From positions 186,001 to 250,000 of the forward strand of contig NZ_JACHBW010000011.1 of NCBI RefSeq assembly GCF_014200455.1: a stretch of 64,000 nt of DNA, in the 5' to 3' direction. This DNA is from Paraburkholderia bannensis (GTDB lineage Bacteria > Pseudomonadota > Gammaproteobacteria > Burkholderiales > Burkholderiaceae). The notes under the pieces are model-generated. The model was not told the DNA's origin and did not search any database. It saw only the letters and a list, made by a program, of their open reading frames with translations. Positions 1-8,593 of the stretch are shown piece by piece (position 1 is the first letter of the stretch; every line of letters starts with the position of its first letter). The position numbers were made by a program, and so were the translations under genes.

Positions 1-1
1 G

Positions 2-694
2 CACAACGCGCTCTCCGACGTCAAGCTGCCCGAGAACGTCGGCGATTTCCGCTTGATGGATCGCGAAGTCGTCAACGCCCTGCGGCGGCTTCCCGAACGC
101 CGGCGCTTCATGAAGGGGCTGTTCGCCTGGCTCGGTTACCGCACCGTCATCGTCGATTACGAGCGCGAGGCGCGCAGCGCCGGACATTCGAAGTTCTCCG
201 GTTGGCGGCTATGGAATTTCGCGCTGGAAGGCATCACGAGCTTTAGCACCGTGCCGCTGCGCAGCTGGACCTATATCGGCCTGAGCATCGCGGCGGGAGC
301 CTTCCTGTATGGCGGCTTTATCGTCGGACGCACCATGCTGTTCGGCAATCCGGTGCCAGGCTACGCGTCGCTGCTAACCGTGCTGCTGTTCATGGGCGGA
401 ATCGAGCTGATCGGCATTGGCGTGGTGGGTGAATACGTCGGGCGCATTTACCACGAAACCAAGGGCCGCCCCGTGTATCTGGTGCGGCGGCGCTATCAGT
501 CAAGCAATAAGGTGAGCGCGCTGCCGGTTCGACGCTCGGGAACGCGTAGCGCACAGGTCGTGAAGCTGGATTTCGCGCGCCGGCGCACGGCCTCGCGTGT
601 GCGCACAGCGGGGCGCAAGCTCGCATGTGAATTAAGTGCCACCTCAACAATCGCTCCGCGAAAAATACAAACTGAAAACTTGATACGGTTTTGA
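2..694 (+). CDS. GtrB-type polyprenyl-phosphate glycosyltransferase, C-terminal part
   Basis: The reading frame is already open at the left edge, so the N-terminal GT-A catalytic part lies outside the window. What remains shows the end of the GT2 domain (GDFRLMDR, followed by RRRFMKGLFAWLG and the GHSKFSGWRL segment typical of GtrB/DPM1-like enzymes) and then two hydrophobic helices around codons 85-105 and 118-140. Family members load a sugar from a nucleotide donor onto undecaprenyl phosphate at the inner membrane. The last 60 or so residues, after YLVRRRYQSS, are basic, low in complexity and longer than usual for the family. The next gene is a regulator on the same strand after a 124-base gap, so co-transcription is uncertain. 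Family call is firm; the sugar is unknown. Confidence 0.85.
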   Translation, partial: HNALSDVKLPENVGDFRLMDREVVNALRRLPERRRFMKGLFAWLGYRTVIVDYEREARSAGHSKFSGWRLWNFALEGITSFSTVPLRSWTYIGLSIAAGAFLYGGFIVGRTMLFGNPVPGYASLLTVLLFMGGIELIGIGVVGEYVGRIYHETKGRPVYLVRRRYQSSNKVSALPVRRSGTRSAQVVKLDFARRRTASRVRTAGRKLACELSATSTIAPRKIQTENLIRF

Positions 695-818
695 TCTGAT
701 TGAAAGTGCGCCCCCCATGCATTAAGGTAGTTCTGTGGCACCGCACCATTTGGGTTATCACCGGGTAAACACGTTGGATTCCGGATGGAGCAGGCCAAGT
801 ATGTTTCTGGGAGGAAAC

Positions 819-2135
819 ATGAATACCTCAGCGGCGCAATCGGCGGCGGAACGTCAGGTCCTTTATGTGTCGGGCAATCCGGCAAACCGTATCGTCGAAT
901 TGCTCACTGCGGCCGCATGGCAGGTTGTGGTGGCAACGGACACGGAAGCGGCCCCCGACACGCCCACGAAGGCCGCGCCGCGAGTCGGCCTGATCGAACT
1001 GCCTCAAGACGCCACGCCGGAGCAACTGGGTGCGCTGCAAAAATACGTGCGCCGCGCGAAAGTCACGTGGATCGCGCTGGTGCAGCCCGGCCAGGCCGAT
1101 GGCGCCGCCACCCGGCAATTTATCGTCGACCACTGCTACGACTTCATCACTTCGCCCTACCCCGAACAAAGCCTGCTGTTCGCAATCGGCCACGCCTATG
1201 GTCTGGCGACGCTGCGCGACGCATCGTCAGCCCCTCAGGACGAGCCTCGCCGTATCAGCAGCCGTCGCGCTCAAGGGCAGTTCGACATGATTGGCGAATG
1301 CGATGCCATGCAGGAGCTTTACCGCGGCATTCAAAAATGCGCACGCACGCCTGCGCCGGTGTTTATCTGCGGTGAATCGGGCACCGGCAAGGAACTCGCC
1401 GCGCGCGCGATTCATAATCGCTCGCCGCGTGCGCGTCTGCCCTATGTGGCGATCAATTGTGCGGCGATTCCCACTACGCTGCTGCAAGCCGAATTGTTCG
1501 GCCACGAACGCGGTGCATTTACGGGCGCATTGCAGCAGAAAATCGGCCGCATCGAATCGGCCGCGCACGGTACGCTATTTCTCGACGAAATCGGCGATAT
1601 GCCTTACTCGTGCCAGGCGGTCCTGCTGCGCTTTCTTCAGGAGGGCACGTTCGAGCGTCTTGGCAGCAATACGCCCATTAAAGTGGACGTGCGCATTATC
1701 TCGGCGACGCATGTGGATCTGGAAGCGGCCGTGGCGCAAGGAAAATTTCGCGCCGATCTTTATCACCGGCTTTGCGTGCTGAAGGTTACCAAGCCGCCGC
1801 TGCGCGAGCGCGGAACCGATATTGAAATGCTCGCCCAGCACGCGCTCACGCTCTACAAAAAAGAAGCGCAGCACAAGATTCGCGGCTTTTCCGCCGATGC
1901 GCTGGCCGCCTTGCGCCAATACGACTGGCCCGGGAATGTGCGCGAGCTGTTCAATTGCATTCGCCGCACCCTCGTCATGGCCGAAAACCCCGTCATTACC
2001 GCAGCCGATCTCGGTTTGAACGCGATGCCAGACTCGCTGGGCGATGCTTTACATGTGGCCCACGTCCAAACCCATGCTTCTGCAACAACCGCAGCGCAAG
2101 GCGCAGGCAACGCGAAAAAGCCCGTCCACGCCTAG
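819..2135 (+). CDS. VpsR-like sigma-54 enhancer-binding protein lacking a C-terminal HTH
   Basis: This 438-residue protein has an N-terminal receiver-like region (about 1-130) and then an AAA+ sigma-54 activation domain. Visible motifs are Walker A GESGTGKE (about residue 185), the sigma-54 contact loop GAFTGA (about 232), the Walker B-type FLDEIGDM and the R-finger region RADLYHRL. The order resembles VpsR/BerB-type regulators of exopolysaccharide genes. I chose the ATG at 819 because GGGAGG lies just upstream; an in-frame GTG at 735 has no such site. After the AAA+ lid (PGNVRELFNCIRRTL) only about 60 residues remain, and they are Ala/Thr-rich with no Fis-type helix-turn-helix. The other frames there do not encode one either. 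It may act without binding DNA or with a partner. The link to the exopolysaccharide genes 44 kb away is inference. Confidence 0.85.
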   Translation: MNTSAAQSAAERQVLYVSGNPANRIVELLTAAAWQVVVATDTEAAPDTPTKAAPRVGLIELPQDATPEQLGALQKYVRRAKVTWIALVQPGQADGAATRQFIVDHCYDFITSPYPEQSLLFAIGHAYGLATLRDASSAPQDEPRRISSRRAQGQFDMIGECDAMQELYRGIQKCARTPAPVFICGESGTGKELAARAIHNRSPRARLPYVAINCAAIPTTLLQAELFGHERGAFTGALQQKIGRIESAAHGTLFLDEIGDMPYSCQAVLLRFLQEGTFERLGSNTPIKVDVRIISATHVDLEAAVAQGKFRADLYHRLCVLKVTKPPLRERGTDIEMLAQHALTLYKKEAQHKIRGFSADALAALRQYDWPGNVRELFNCIRRTLVMAENPVITAADLGLNAMPDSLGDALHVAHVQTHASATTAAQGAGNAKKPVHA

Positions 2136-2365
2136 AAAGCGGGTTTCGCCTGATCCTTCGCCTGCGGCTCATCCGCCTGGCCACGCAGGCCGCGTTCGCA
2201 GCCTTCGCACCTGCCTCGCCACGTTCCCCTCGCTGCTCAATCGTGCCCAATTGATATCACGCCGCAGCGCCAGCAGTCTGTATCCAATCGGGGATCAGGC
2301 TCCCTGACATATAAAGTAGAATACGACGTGACGCCTCCCTGCTCCTGAATTGCCTTTGATCACCA

Positions 2366-2875
2366 ATGGCCAGAAAATCCTCCACCGTCGAAGCCTCAGC
2401 CACGCCGGCGAATAAGCCGCAATTGCCAGCCGCCGATGTCGCGCAGCGCGCCCTACCGCCGATGCGCCTGAGTTATCTGATTGGGCAACTCGACCGTGTC
2501 ATCTCGCGGCGGCTTACCGAAGCGCTCGTTCTGCACGGTCTGACGCTGCCGCAATACACCGCGTTGTCGGTGTTGCGCGCACGCGGACGCTCGTCGAATG
2601 CCCAGATTGCCGAGCGTTCGTTCATCACGCCGCAATCCGCCAATGAAGTCGTGAAGACGATGGAGGCGAGCGGCTGGGTGGCGCGCGAGCCCGACCCGAT
2701 GAACCGTCGCGTCGTGCTGCTCTCGCTGACCGAGGCGGGCAAGACGCTGCTGGACGCCTGCGATCAAGCGGTCGACCAGGTGGAGCGCGCGATGCTGGAC
2801 GACGTCGCGCCCGCCACCGCGCAAACGCTTCAGACCTTGCTGCATACCTGCGTGCGCAATCTGCGCGCGGTCTAG
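2366..2875 (+). CDS. MarR family transcriptional regulator
   Basis: A 169-residue MarR-type repressor with a long N-terminal tail (about 35 residues). It has the winged-helix core LTLPQYTALSVLRARG, the recognition region AQIAERSFITPQSANEVVKTME, and the wing REPDPMNRRVVLLSLTEAG, which carries the DxxxRR-like signature. Such proteins usually repress catabolic or efflux genes and release DNA on binding phenolic ligands. It converges on the porin/tannase/DUF3237/permease operon that ends at 2981. Regulators of this family commonly control hydroxycinnamate and other aromatic acid genes, so control of that operon is a reasonable inference but is not shown by the sequence. Confidence 0.9.
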   Translation: MARKSSTVEASATPANKPQLPAADVAQRALPPMRLSYLIGQLDRVISRRLTEALVLHGLTLPQYTALSVLRARGRSSNAQIAERSFITPQSANEVVKTMEASGWVAREPDPMNRRVVLLSLTEAGKTLLDACDQAVDQVERAMLDDVAPATAQTLQTLLHTCVRNLRAV

Positions 2876-2897
2876 GAGATGCTGGAGATCCATGCGA

Positions 2898-2933
2898 AAC
2901 ACCCATCGCACGACAGGCGTTGCGATGGGTGTT
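2898..2933. terminator. Strong hairpin between convergent MarR and MFS genes
   Basis: Perfect 13-base arms (AACACCCATCGCA at 2898-2910 and its complement at 2921-2933) enclose a 10-base loop. It sits 23 bases after the MarR stop and 48 bases beyond the end of the opposing permease gene. There is no clear T tract on either strand, so it is probably a bidirectional but not classical terminator. Confidence 0.6.
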
Positions 2934-2980
2934 CGATACAAAGAGCAAGTCAATCGCTCACGCCAAAACCATCTGCATCT

Positions 2981-4207
2981 CTAAGTTTTTGATCGACGCA
3001 CTGCGAGCAATGCTCCAATCGCGGCGGCCACCGTAACCGGAATACTCGCTGCGATCACCGTGGTTGCGCTGGCTCCCCCCGCCAGCAACTGCCCTGCCGC
3101 GAGCGGGCCGACAATCGACCCGATACGTCCCGCCGCGACCGCCGCGCCCACGCCCGTCCCGCGCATGACGGTGTCGTAGCTCGTGGCGGACAGCGCGTAA
3201 AGCATCGATTGCGCGCCCACCACGCCCATGCCGGCCAGCAGCACCGATAAGGAAAGCCACAGCATATTGCTCGCGCCCGCCAGCATGAACAGCGAAACGG
3301 CAATGCCGGCGTAGACGGCGCCCACGACGCGCACCGGACGCACGCGGTCCATCAACGTGCCGGTCGCAAGTACGCCAATCACACTGCCGACGTTGAATAG
3401 AATCTGCGTCACTCCCGCCTGGCTGCGCGTCAAGCCGCGACTCACGATCAGCGAAGGCAGCCAGTTCAGCAGAAAATACAACACAATCAGCGTGCAGAAA
3501 AAACTGATCCAGATTTGCGCCGTCACGGTGGCACGCCCTTCCCCGAACAACACGCGCCATGTCGACGGCGGTCCGCCATGCATGGCCTGCGCATTCGCAC
3601 TGGCGGCAGCGTACGCGCGCGACTCGGGTAGCCAGGCAAGAATAGCCGGCGCGATCAGGAGCGGCCCGAAACCGCCAGCGTAGAAAATATGCCGCCACTC
3701 GGTATCGCCCGCGCTGAGCACGCCGATCAATGCGGCCAGCGCGCCGCCCAGCGGCATGCCGCAATACATGATGCTCACGGCCGTGTTGCGCAATCTCTGC
3801 GGCACCGCTTCCGCCGAAAGCGCGATCAGATTCGGCATCGCGCCGCCCAGCCCCAGGCCCGTCAACAGGCGCGCAATCAGCAAGGTCGCGAAGGTGGACG
3901 TTTGCGCGGTGAGCAGCGAGAACGCGCCAAAGGCCACCATCGAGATCAGCAGCACGCGCTTGCGGCCAACGAGGTCGGCAAGACGCCCGCCCAGCATCGC
4001 CCCGGGCAGCAGTCCGAACATGCCCGCGCTGAATGCAATGCCCAACTGGCGCACGGAAAGCCCAAATTCACGCGCCATGCGCGGCGCTGCAACGCCCGTG
4101 GACTGCAGGTCGAGGCCTTCCAGCACGGCGACCACCAGACAGAGTCCGAGCACCCACGCCGTTGCGGCCGTCCGGCTGGACGGCGCCTGAGTTGTCGATG
4201 ACGACAC
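2981..4207 (-). CDS. MFS aromatic acid:H+ symporter, MhpT-like
   Basis: A 408-residue, 12-helix permease of the aromatic acid:H+ symporter branch of the major facilitator superfamily. The first helix carries the charged EGLDLQSTGVAAP motif, in which Glu and Asp are typical of 4-hydroxybenzoate/3-hydroxyphenylpropionate transporters. It is followed by GGRLADLVGRKRVLL between helices 2 and 3 and GGAMPNLIALSAE in helix 4. The start is GTG, preceded by AGGAG. It is the last gene of a minus-strand run after the porin, tannase and DUF3237 genes, with a 41-base gap. The likely role is uptake across the inner membrane of the aromatic acid released by the esterase. The exact substrate cannot be read from the sequence. 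Confidence 0.88.
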   Translation of the reverse strand: MSSSTTQAPSSRTAATAWVLGLCLVVAVLEGLDLQSTGVAAPRMAREFGLSVRQLGIAFSAGMFGLLPGAMLGGRLADLVGRKRVLLISMVAFGAFSLLTAQTSTFATLLIARLLTGLGLGGAMPNLIALSAEAVPQRLRNTAVSIMYCGMPLGGALAALIGVLSAGDTEWRHIFYAGGFGPLLIAPAILAWLPESRAYAAASANAQAMHGGPPSTWRVLFGEGRATVTAQIWISFFCTLIVLYFLLNWLPSLIVSRGLTRSQAGVTQILFNVGSVIGVLATGTLMDRVRPVRVVGAVYAGIAVSLFMLAGASNMLWLSLSVLLAGMGVVGAQSMLYALSATSYDTVMRGTGVGAAVAAGRIGSIVGPLAAGQLLAGGASATTVIAASIPVTVAAAIGALLAVRRSKT

Positions 4208-4248
4208 GATATCTCCTTGGTTTTTATAGTCGAGCCACGCGCAGCGGA

Positions 4249-4767
4249 CTACTGCAGCCTGTAGATGCGGATCAGGACTGCATCGCGCTCCGGCCTCAGG
4301 CTGTCGAGCGTACCGACGTAGACGTTGTCATTGATCCAGCCGTATTTGCCTTGCGGCGCAACCAGATCGATATTTGAAAACACCGCCTGACCCGGCGCGC
4401 GTTGTGCGGGCGCCAGCACATGATTCGAGACGCTGATGACCGCGCCATCGTCCGTCTTCAGCTCATAGGTCGCGCTCAACTGTTTGAAGCCGTCCTGCCG
4501 TACGAGTTGACGGTCGGCGCCGCCGGCCAGCACCACGCCGTGGATTTCGGGACCGGAAAAGCGCCCGCCCACGATCGGCACCATGCGCCTTTCGCCAATC
4601 GGCGACGTGCCAAGCGAGATCGTCGGCGCAAGATCGCACGTAATTTCCATCACGAGCTGCGCCGTGGGGACATGTTGGGCGGGGGCTTCGGCTGCCGATC
4701 CCGCGACGCAGCCAAGAACGAGCGGCAACGTTGCCACAAGACACTTCATAGGATGACTAATCTTCAT
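4249..4767 (-). CDS. Secreted DUF3237 family protein
   Basis: A 172-residue protein that starts with a cleavable signal peptide (cleavage probably near residue 26, after GSAAEA) and then a single DUF3237 domain. Recognisable blocks are LGTSPIGERRMVPIVGGRF, GGADRQLVRQDG and YELKTDDGAVISVSNH. The family forms small beta-barrels of unknown activity and is repeatedly found beside aromatic catabolism and esterase genes. Here it lies 18 bases after the tannase-like gene, so the two are surely co-transcribed. GGAGA precedes the ATG. A periplasmic accessory role in aromatic ester use is plausible but unproven. Confidence 0.85.
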   Translation of the reverse strand: MKISHPMKCLVATLPLVLGCVAGSAAEAPAQHVPTAQLVMEITCDLAPTISLGTSPIGERRMVPIVGGRFSGPEIHGVVLAGGADRQLVRQDGFKQLSATYELKTDDGAVISVSNHVLAPAQRAPGQAVFSNIDLVAPQGKYGWINDNVYVGTLDSLRPERDAVLIRIYRLQ

Positions 4768-4785
4768 TACGCGTCTCCGTGGAGT

Positions 4786-6459
4786 TTATTGGCGGGCGCA
4801 GGCAAAACTTCCCGCATCGTTCCTGTCGCCCTTCAGATATTTCGCGCCTTGCGGATAGGGACAAAGCGGACGCGTCATGCCAGCGGGCAGTTTCGATCCC
4901 GCCGATGCTCCGGCATGCGCCACGATGGCTTGCGGCGCCTGGCCGTGCTCCACCCACTTCACCATCGCATCGAGCGAATCAAAACTATCGAGCGCGTAGT
5001 CGCCGCCGGCGCAATGATTCATGCCGGGCACGACGTAAAGGCGCGCGAAATCGGCGGTATGTCTGCCGTAGGCGCCCTGTAGGCGCTTGAAGTAATCGAT
5101 CGTGTCGAGAACCGAAAACACCGGGTCGCTGCCGCCGTGGTAAATCAGCAGCTTGCCGCCGTGCGATCTGAAAGCTGCAAGATCGATCGAATCGGCATCC
5201 ATGAACTCGGCCGCAGACTGGCCGTATTCCGCGGTCTTTCTGTCGATAGACTGTTCGAGATCGGCAGTCGAAACCGTGTAGATATCGAACGCGCTGCGCG
5301 GCGGCGTCGAGAATACGTACTGCATCGAGCCTGCGCCCAGCGTCTCGGCACGCGATGGATGTTGCTCGTCGCCGAGTTTCCATTCGCGCCAGTTCGCGCT
5401 CGCGATGCCGCTGTCATAGGGCCATGGCGTATAGAGCGTGTGGCCGTCCGGCGTTCTCGCGCCATCGAACACGGCATGCAGCGCCTGCACCTGGTTTGCG
5501 CTCAGGCACTCATCGGTCTTGCCCGCTCTGCATTGCAGAACCACGGGGTCGAATTTGCAGACGTCGGGCCGGTAATTGAAACCATCGTCCGTACCGTCCG
5601 ACGCGCCGCACTGATGACGCACGGCGCTGGCGACCAGATCGAGGTCTTGCTGCGAGAAGGCGCGCGCCAGTTGGACGCGTCCGTCGGCGGATTTCGGTGC
5701 TGCACGGCTAAAGGCCTGCGTGTCCGCCACCTGCGCAATTGCAGCGTGCGGAAGCCGGTAACCTGGATCGCCGGAAATGATGCCGTCGAATTCGGAGCCG
5801 TACCGCTGCATCGCCTGCAATGCCTCCTGGCCGCCCTTCGAGCAGCCGGCGAAGTACGACCATCTAGGCCGCTCGCCGTAAAAATCGCGAATCACACGCT
5901 TCGCAACTTCCGCAACCCGGCCGATCGAAGCGTAGCCATAGTCGATCCGTGCCTGGGGATCGACGCCGAAGCCCGCGTTCTGATCCTGCGTATGGCCCGC
6001 GTCCGAACTGACGACGGCGAAGCCGCGCGACAAAGCGCGCGGTCCGTCACGCCATGAGGGGATCACGCCAGTCGCGGGATTGACGATGCCATCGCTGCCG
6101 CCACCGCCCTGATAGAAGAAGCGCCCCGCCCATTGCTGCGGCAGGCGCAATTCGAAATGGATTGCGTATTGGTCGTTCGATGCTGCGGGACCCGTTCCGT
6201 TGGTCGGCGCAGGCTGTCCGGTGCGTCGGTCCAGCACGCCATCGACGAGACAATGCGCGGGCAGCGTCTTGCCTGGGTACGCCGCATCGGCTTCCTGCCA
6301 TTTCGCCGAAGTGACGACGCCGCCGGGTAGATGAATCTGCGCGAGATGCGCACAGCTATTTGCATCAGCCGCGCGGGCTTGAGGGCAAACAGCGAGCGCC
6401 AAGAGCAACGCCACGGCGCAATCGCCAGATCGAATTTTTCGTTGATTGAAGGGCGACAA
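4786..6459 (-). CDS. Tannase/feruloyl esterase family hydrolase
   Basis: A secreted alpha/beta hydrolase of the tannase/feruloyl esterase family (557 residues), which cleaves ester bonds of phenolic acids such as ferulate or gallate. The nucleophile motif GCSKGG is near residue 205, the acid region near GSDPVFSVLD, and the catalytic histidine is in the NHCAGG block near 481. The Cys residues next to Ser and His are the pair that forms the CS-D-HC disulfide of this family. I placed the start at a TTG (6457-6459): AGGAG lies 8 bases upstream and the frame then begins directly with a signal peptide ending ...ALAVCPQARA. A longer ATG frame would overlap the upstream porin gene. Substrate specificity is unknown. 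Confidence 0.87.
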   Translation of the reverse strand: MSPFNQRKIRSGDCAVALLLALAVCPQARAADANSCAHLAQIHLPGGVVTSAKWQEADAAYPGKTLPAHCLVDGVLDRRTGQPAPTNGTGPAASNDQYAIHFELRLPQQWAGRFFYQGGGGSDGIVNPATGVIPSWRDGPRALSRGFAVVSSDAGHTQDQNAGFGVDPQARIDYGYASIGRVAEVAKRVIRDFYGERPRWSYFAGCSKGGQEALQAMQRYGSEFDGIISGDPGYRLPHAAIAQVADTQAFSRAAPKSADGRVQLARAFSQQDLDLVASAVRHQCGASDGTDDGFNYRPDVCKFDPVVLQCRAGKTDECLSANQVQALHAVFDGARTPDGHTLYTPWPYDSGIASANWREWKLGDEQHPSRAETLGAGSMQYVFSTPPRSAFDIYTVSTADLEQSIDRKTAEYGQSAAEFMDADSIDLAAFRSHGGKLLIYHGGSDPVFSVLDTIDYFKRLQGAYGRHTADFARLYVVPGMNHCAGGDYALDSFDSLDAMVKWVEHGQAPQAIVAHAGASAGSKLPAGMTRPLCPYPQGAKYLKGDRNDAGSFACARQ

Positions 6460-6541
6460 TCGAATGTCTCCTGCGAGAGGAATGCATGCGCGCGTGTCGG
6501 GCGCGCTCGTATCAAACAGCAGCAGGCTTTGGAAACAGGCG

Positions 6542-7633
6542 TTAGAAACGATGGGAAATGCCCACACCGACCGCCACCGTGTTGGTGTCCGGCATGCCGC
6601 CCGTGAGCGACGCAGTCATCAGATTGGTCAAGCCGTTCGCCATTTTCTTCGCGTTCATCAGGCCGACAAATCCATAGAGTTCGGTGGATTTGGAGAGGAA
6701 ATAGTCTTCGCTCAGCACATAGGCGCTGGTGGCGTTTTGTGTGTCCTTGCGATCTTCGGCCCAGTAGTAGGCGAAAGTGAGCATGCTGGCCGGTGTTACG
6801 TACCAGTTCGCGCCGGCCTGAATGACGCGGATATCGGAAGGACCCGTGACGCCGAACTGGGTAATTGCGTTGCCCTCGGGCTGGTTGTAATCGGTCCACG
6901 CCGCCTTGAACGTGAGCGGCCCGAGCTTGTATCCGCCGCCCAGCGACCAGACGGTCAGATCGCGATTGCCGTACTGATCGTTCTTCTGCACGAATGCACC
7001 CTCGCCGATGAAGTGTGCGTCTTCGTATGCTGCGCCGAGCGAAACGGTTCTGCCCTGCGCGAGGCTGCCCGCTTCATTGCCGAAGTGATACAGCGCGCCG
7101 AGATAAACGGTATCGGTTTTATAGGTGTAGCCAACCGAGTTGGCTTCATACACCGTCACGCCCGAGGTTGTGCTTTTGCCTTCCAGAAAGTTCCAGTAAC
7201 CCGCCGCGCTGAAGGCCTGTTTGAGCGAGCGCGGATCGGCGCGGCCAAATGCGTAGTACGCGGGATCCTGCTGGAGACCCGCGGTGATCTGACCGTAACT
7301 CGAACGCACGAACACATTGGCGTAGTGCCCGAAGATCGTATTGGACGGCGACATCGCGCCGCTACCGATGCTGAATTGCCCTTCGAGTTGAAAGCCCGCG
7401 CGCACGCCGCCGCCCAGATCCTCCAGACCCAGCAAGCCCCAACGGTTACTGCTATTGCCGCCGGAGCTGAAAAGAAAGTTGCTGTGCGGCGAGGGGCCGC
7501 CGGCCCCAGGGCCGCCGTTCTTGTTCTGATACAAGAGACTTGCATCGACAAGGCCATAGAGCGTAACGCTGCTTTGGGCGTGGGCAAAACTGGCGCCAAC
7601 TGCGCATGCCGCCATACAGGCAAACTTCTTCAT
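6542..7633 (-). CDS. OmpC-type trimeric outer-membrane porin
   Basis: A 363-residue general porin of the Burkholderia type. It has a 19-residue signal peptide ending in SFAHA, the starting beta strand QSSVTLYGLVDAS, many aromatic-girdled strands, and the terminal GISHRF with the C-terminal Phe needed for BAM assembly. GGAGA lies before the ATG. It is the first gene of a minus-strand series (porin, tannase, DUF3237, MFS) and probably supplies the outer-membrane route for the operon's aromatic substrate. A perfect palindrome lies about 160 bases upstream. Confidence 0.93.
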   Translation of the reverse strand: MKKFACMAACAVGASFAHAQSSVTLYGLVDASLLYQNKNGGPGAGGPSPHSNFLFSSGGNSSNRWGLLGLEDLGGGVRAGFQLEGQFSIGSGAMSPSNTIFGHYANVFVRSSYGQITAGLQQDPAYYAFGRADPRSLKQAFSAAGYWNFLEGKSTTSGVTVYEANSVGYTYKTDTVYLGALYHFGNEAGSLAQGRTVSLGAAYEDAHFIGEGAFVQKNDQYGNRDLTVWSLGGGYKLGPLTFKAAWTDYNQPEGNAITQFGVTGPSDIRVIQAGANWYVTPASMLTFAYYWAEDRKDTQNATSAYVLSEDYFLSKSTELYGFVGLMNAKKMANGLTNLMTASLTGGMPDTNTVAVGVGISHRF

Positions 7634-7971
7634 TGGATCTCCGTGTTTTTTTAATCAGTATTCCTACTTTATGACGAGGAATGACCAGTCCTCGTTGGCC
7701 TCTTGAGCACGCTACGGTGAACTCAGGCCAAGGGCATCCTGAGAGACGCGTGGCGTGGGTGTCGGCGTTCAGTTTTTAGCAATCTTATTATCAGGTAACC
7801 TGATTTGCAATCGACGAAACTGCGTTTACGTGCAAACACCTACCCATCGCTCGCAGAGCGTTCGCCCAATGCAATGAGGAAATACGTGTGGCACGCGCGA
7901 TGCGCTATCTGAGTCAAGCACGCGGTAATCGCTTGCGTCGATATTCCAGTCCATTCATGGAGGAACAGATC
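7634..7971. other. Intergenic control region between porin and small secreted protein
   Basis: This 338-base space separates two divergent genes and must hold both promoters. It includes an AT-rich run near 7770-7805 with a 15-base palindrome (separate entry). I see no further gene in it. Confidence 0.6.
7790..7804. promoter_or_regulatory. Perfect palindrome, candidate operator
   Basis: The sequence is ATCAGGTAACCTGAT: 7-base arms around one central base, embedded in AT-rich DNA upstream of the porin operon. It has the size of a MarR or GntR dimer site. The nearby MarR gene is the obvious candidate binder; that assignment is inference. Confidence 0.5.
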
Positions 7972-8301
7972 ATGAGCAAGGCAACCAGCAGATTGATCAT
8001 GGCTCTCGCCGCTCTCGCAGTATCGGGCGGCGCGTTCGCCCAGACGAGCGCAGGCACCAGCAGCGGTGGGTCGAGCCACGGCAGCACCTCGAACCCGGCG
8101 ATGAACCAGATGAACCAGATGAACGACACGTCGAGCGGTTATGGCATGCCTGGCGCCACCAATTCCGACGCCGGGATGGGCGGCGCAATGCCGAATTCAA
8201 GCCAGCAGAACGGCCCGAACAATAGCTCGACGCCGACACCTGCGCCGAAGACGAATAACACGCTGGCGACCCCGTCTGTGGTATCGCCGGTGGGGCATTA
8301 A
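7972..8301 (+). CDS. Small secreted Ser/Asn/Met-rich protein
   Basis: A 109-residue protein with a clear signal peptide (hydrophobic LIMALAALAVSGG, cleavage after GAFAQ). The mature part is low in complexity, with repeated NQMNQMN, Gly/Ser/Asn-rich and Pro/Thr-rich stretches and no cysteines, and is probably disordered. I chose the ATG at 7972 because GGAGGAAC lies upstream. A strong terminator follows at 8360. I do not recognise a function. Similar short periplasmic proteins are common in Burkholderiaceae, which suggests an envelope or stress role but no more. Confidence 0.7.
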   Translation: MSKATSRLIMALAALAVSGGAFAQTSAGTSSGGSSHGSTSNPAMNQMNQMNDTSSGYGMPGATNSDAGMGGAMPNSSQQNGPNNSSTPTPAPKTNNTLATPSVVSPVGH

Positions 8302-8359
8302 GGCTTGCGAGACGAGTTGAAAACGGGCGCCTCGCTGTCGTCACAGTGCAAGCATGAAA

Positions 8360-8387
8360 GGGCCGCTACGCTTTCGAGTAGCGGCCC
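8360..8387 (+). terminator. Hairpin terminator after the small secreted protein
   Basis: Ten-base perfect arms (GGGCCGCTAC at 8360-8369, complement at 8378-8387) with an 8-base loop, 59 bases after the stop. The following bases are not T-rich. Confidence 0.65.
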
Positions 8388-8539
8388 GTCCTGGCGTTGT
8401 GGTACTTCTGCGGCGCTTTGCGAAACGGGTTTGTGGTGCGTTTGACTCGTGGTGTCAAGATTGGCGGGGTTGCGTGACGTTGACCGTTAGTAGCGTTTCA
8501 AAGGAACGAAAGAGGAGGCCGAGGACATAGGGTTTCGTT

Positions 8540-8558
8540 GGCCGGTGAGACACCGGCC
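8540..8558 (-). terminator. Hairpin downstream of the SDR gene
   Basis: GGCCGGTG (8540-8547) and CACCGGCC (8551-8558) pair around a 3-base loop. It lies 36 bases beyond the SDR stop on the minus strand. No T tract is present, so termination is likely but not certain. The rest of 8388-8593 holds nothing I recognise. Confidence 0.5.
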
Positions 8559-8593
8559 CAAACCACTAGACGCGCTAACCGGCCGTTACACCG

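Noticed and set aside
2050..2300. Frameshifted helix-turn-helix after the sigma-54 activator
   Set aside because: I read all three plus-strand frames; none encodes a Fis-like helix-turn-helix, so a simple frameshift does not explain its absence.
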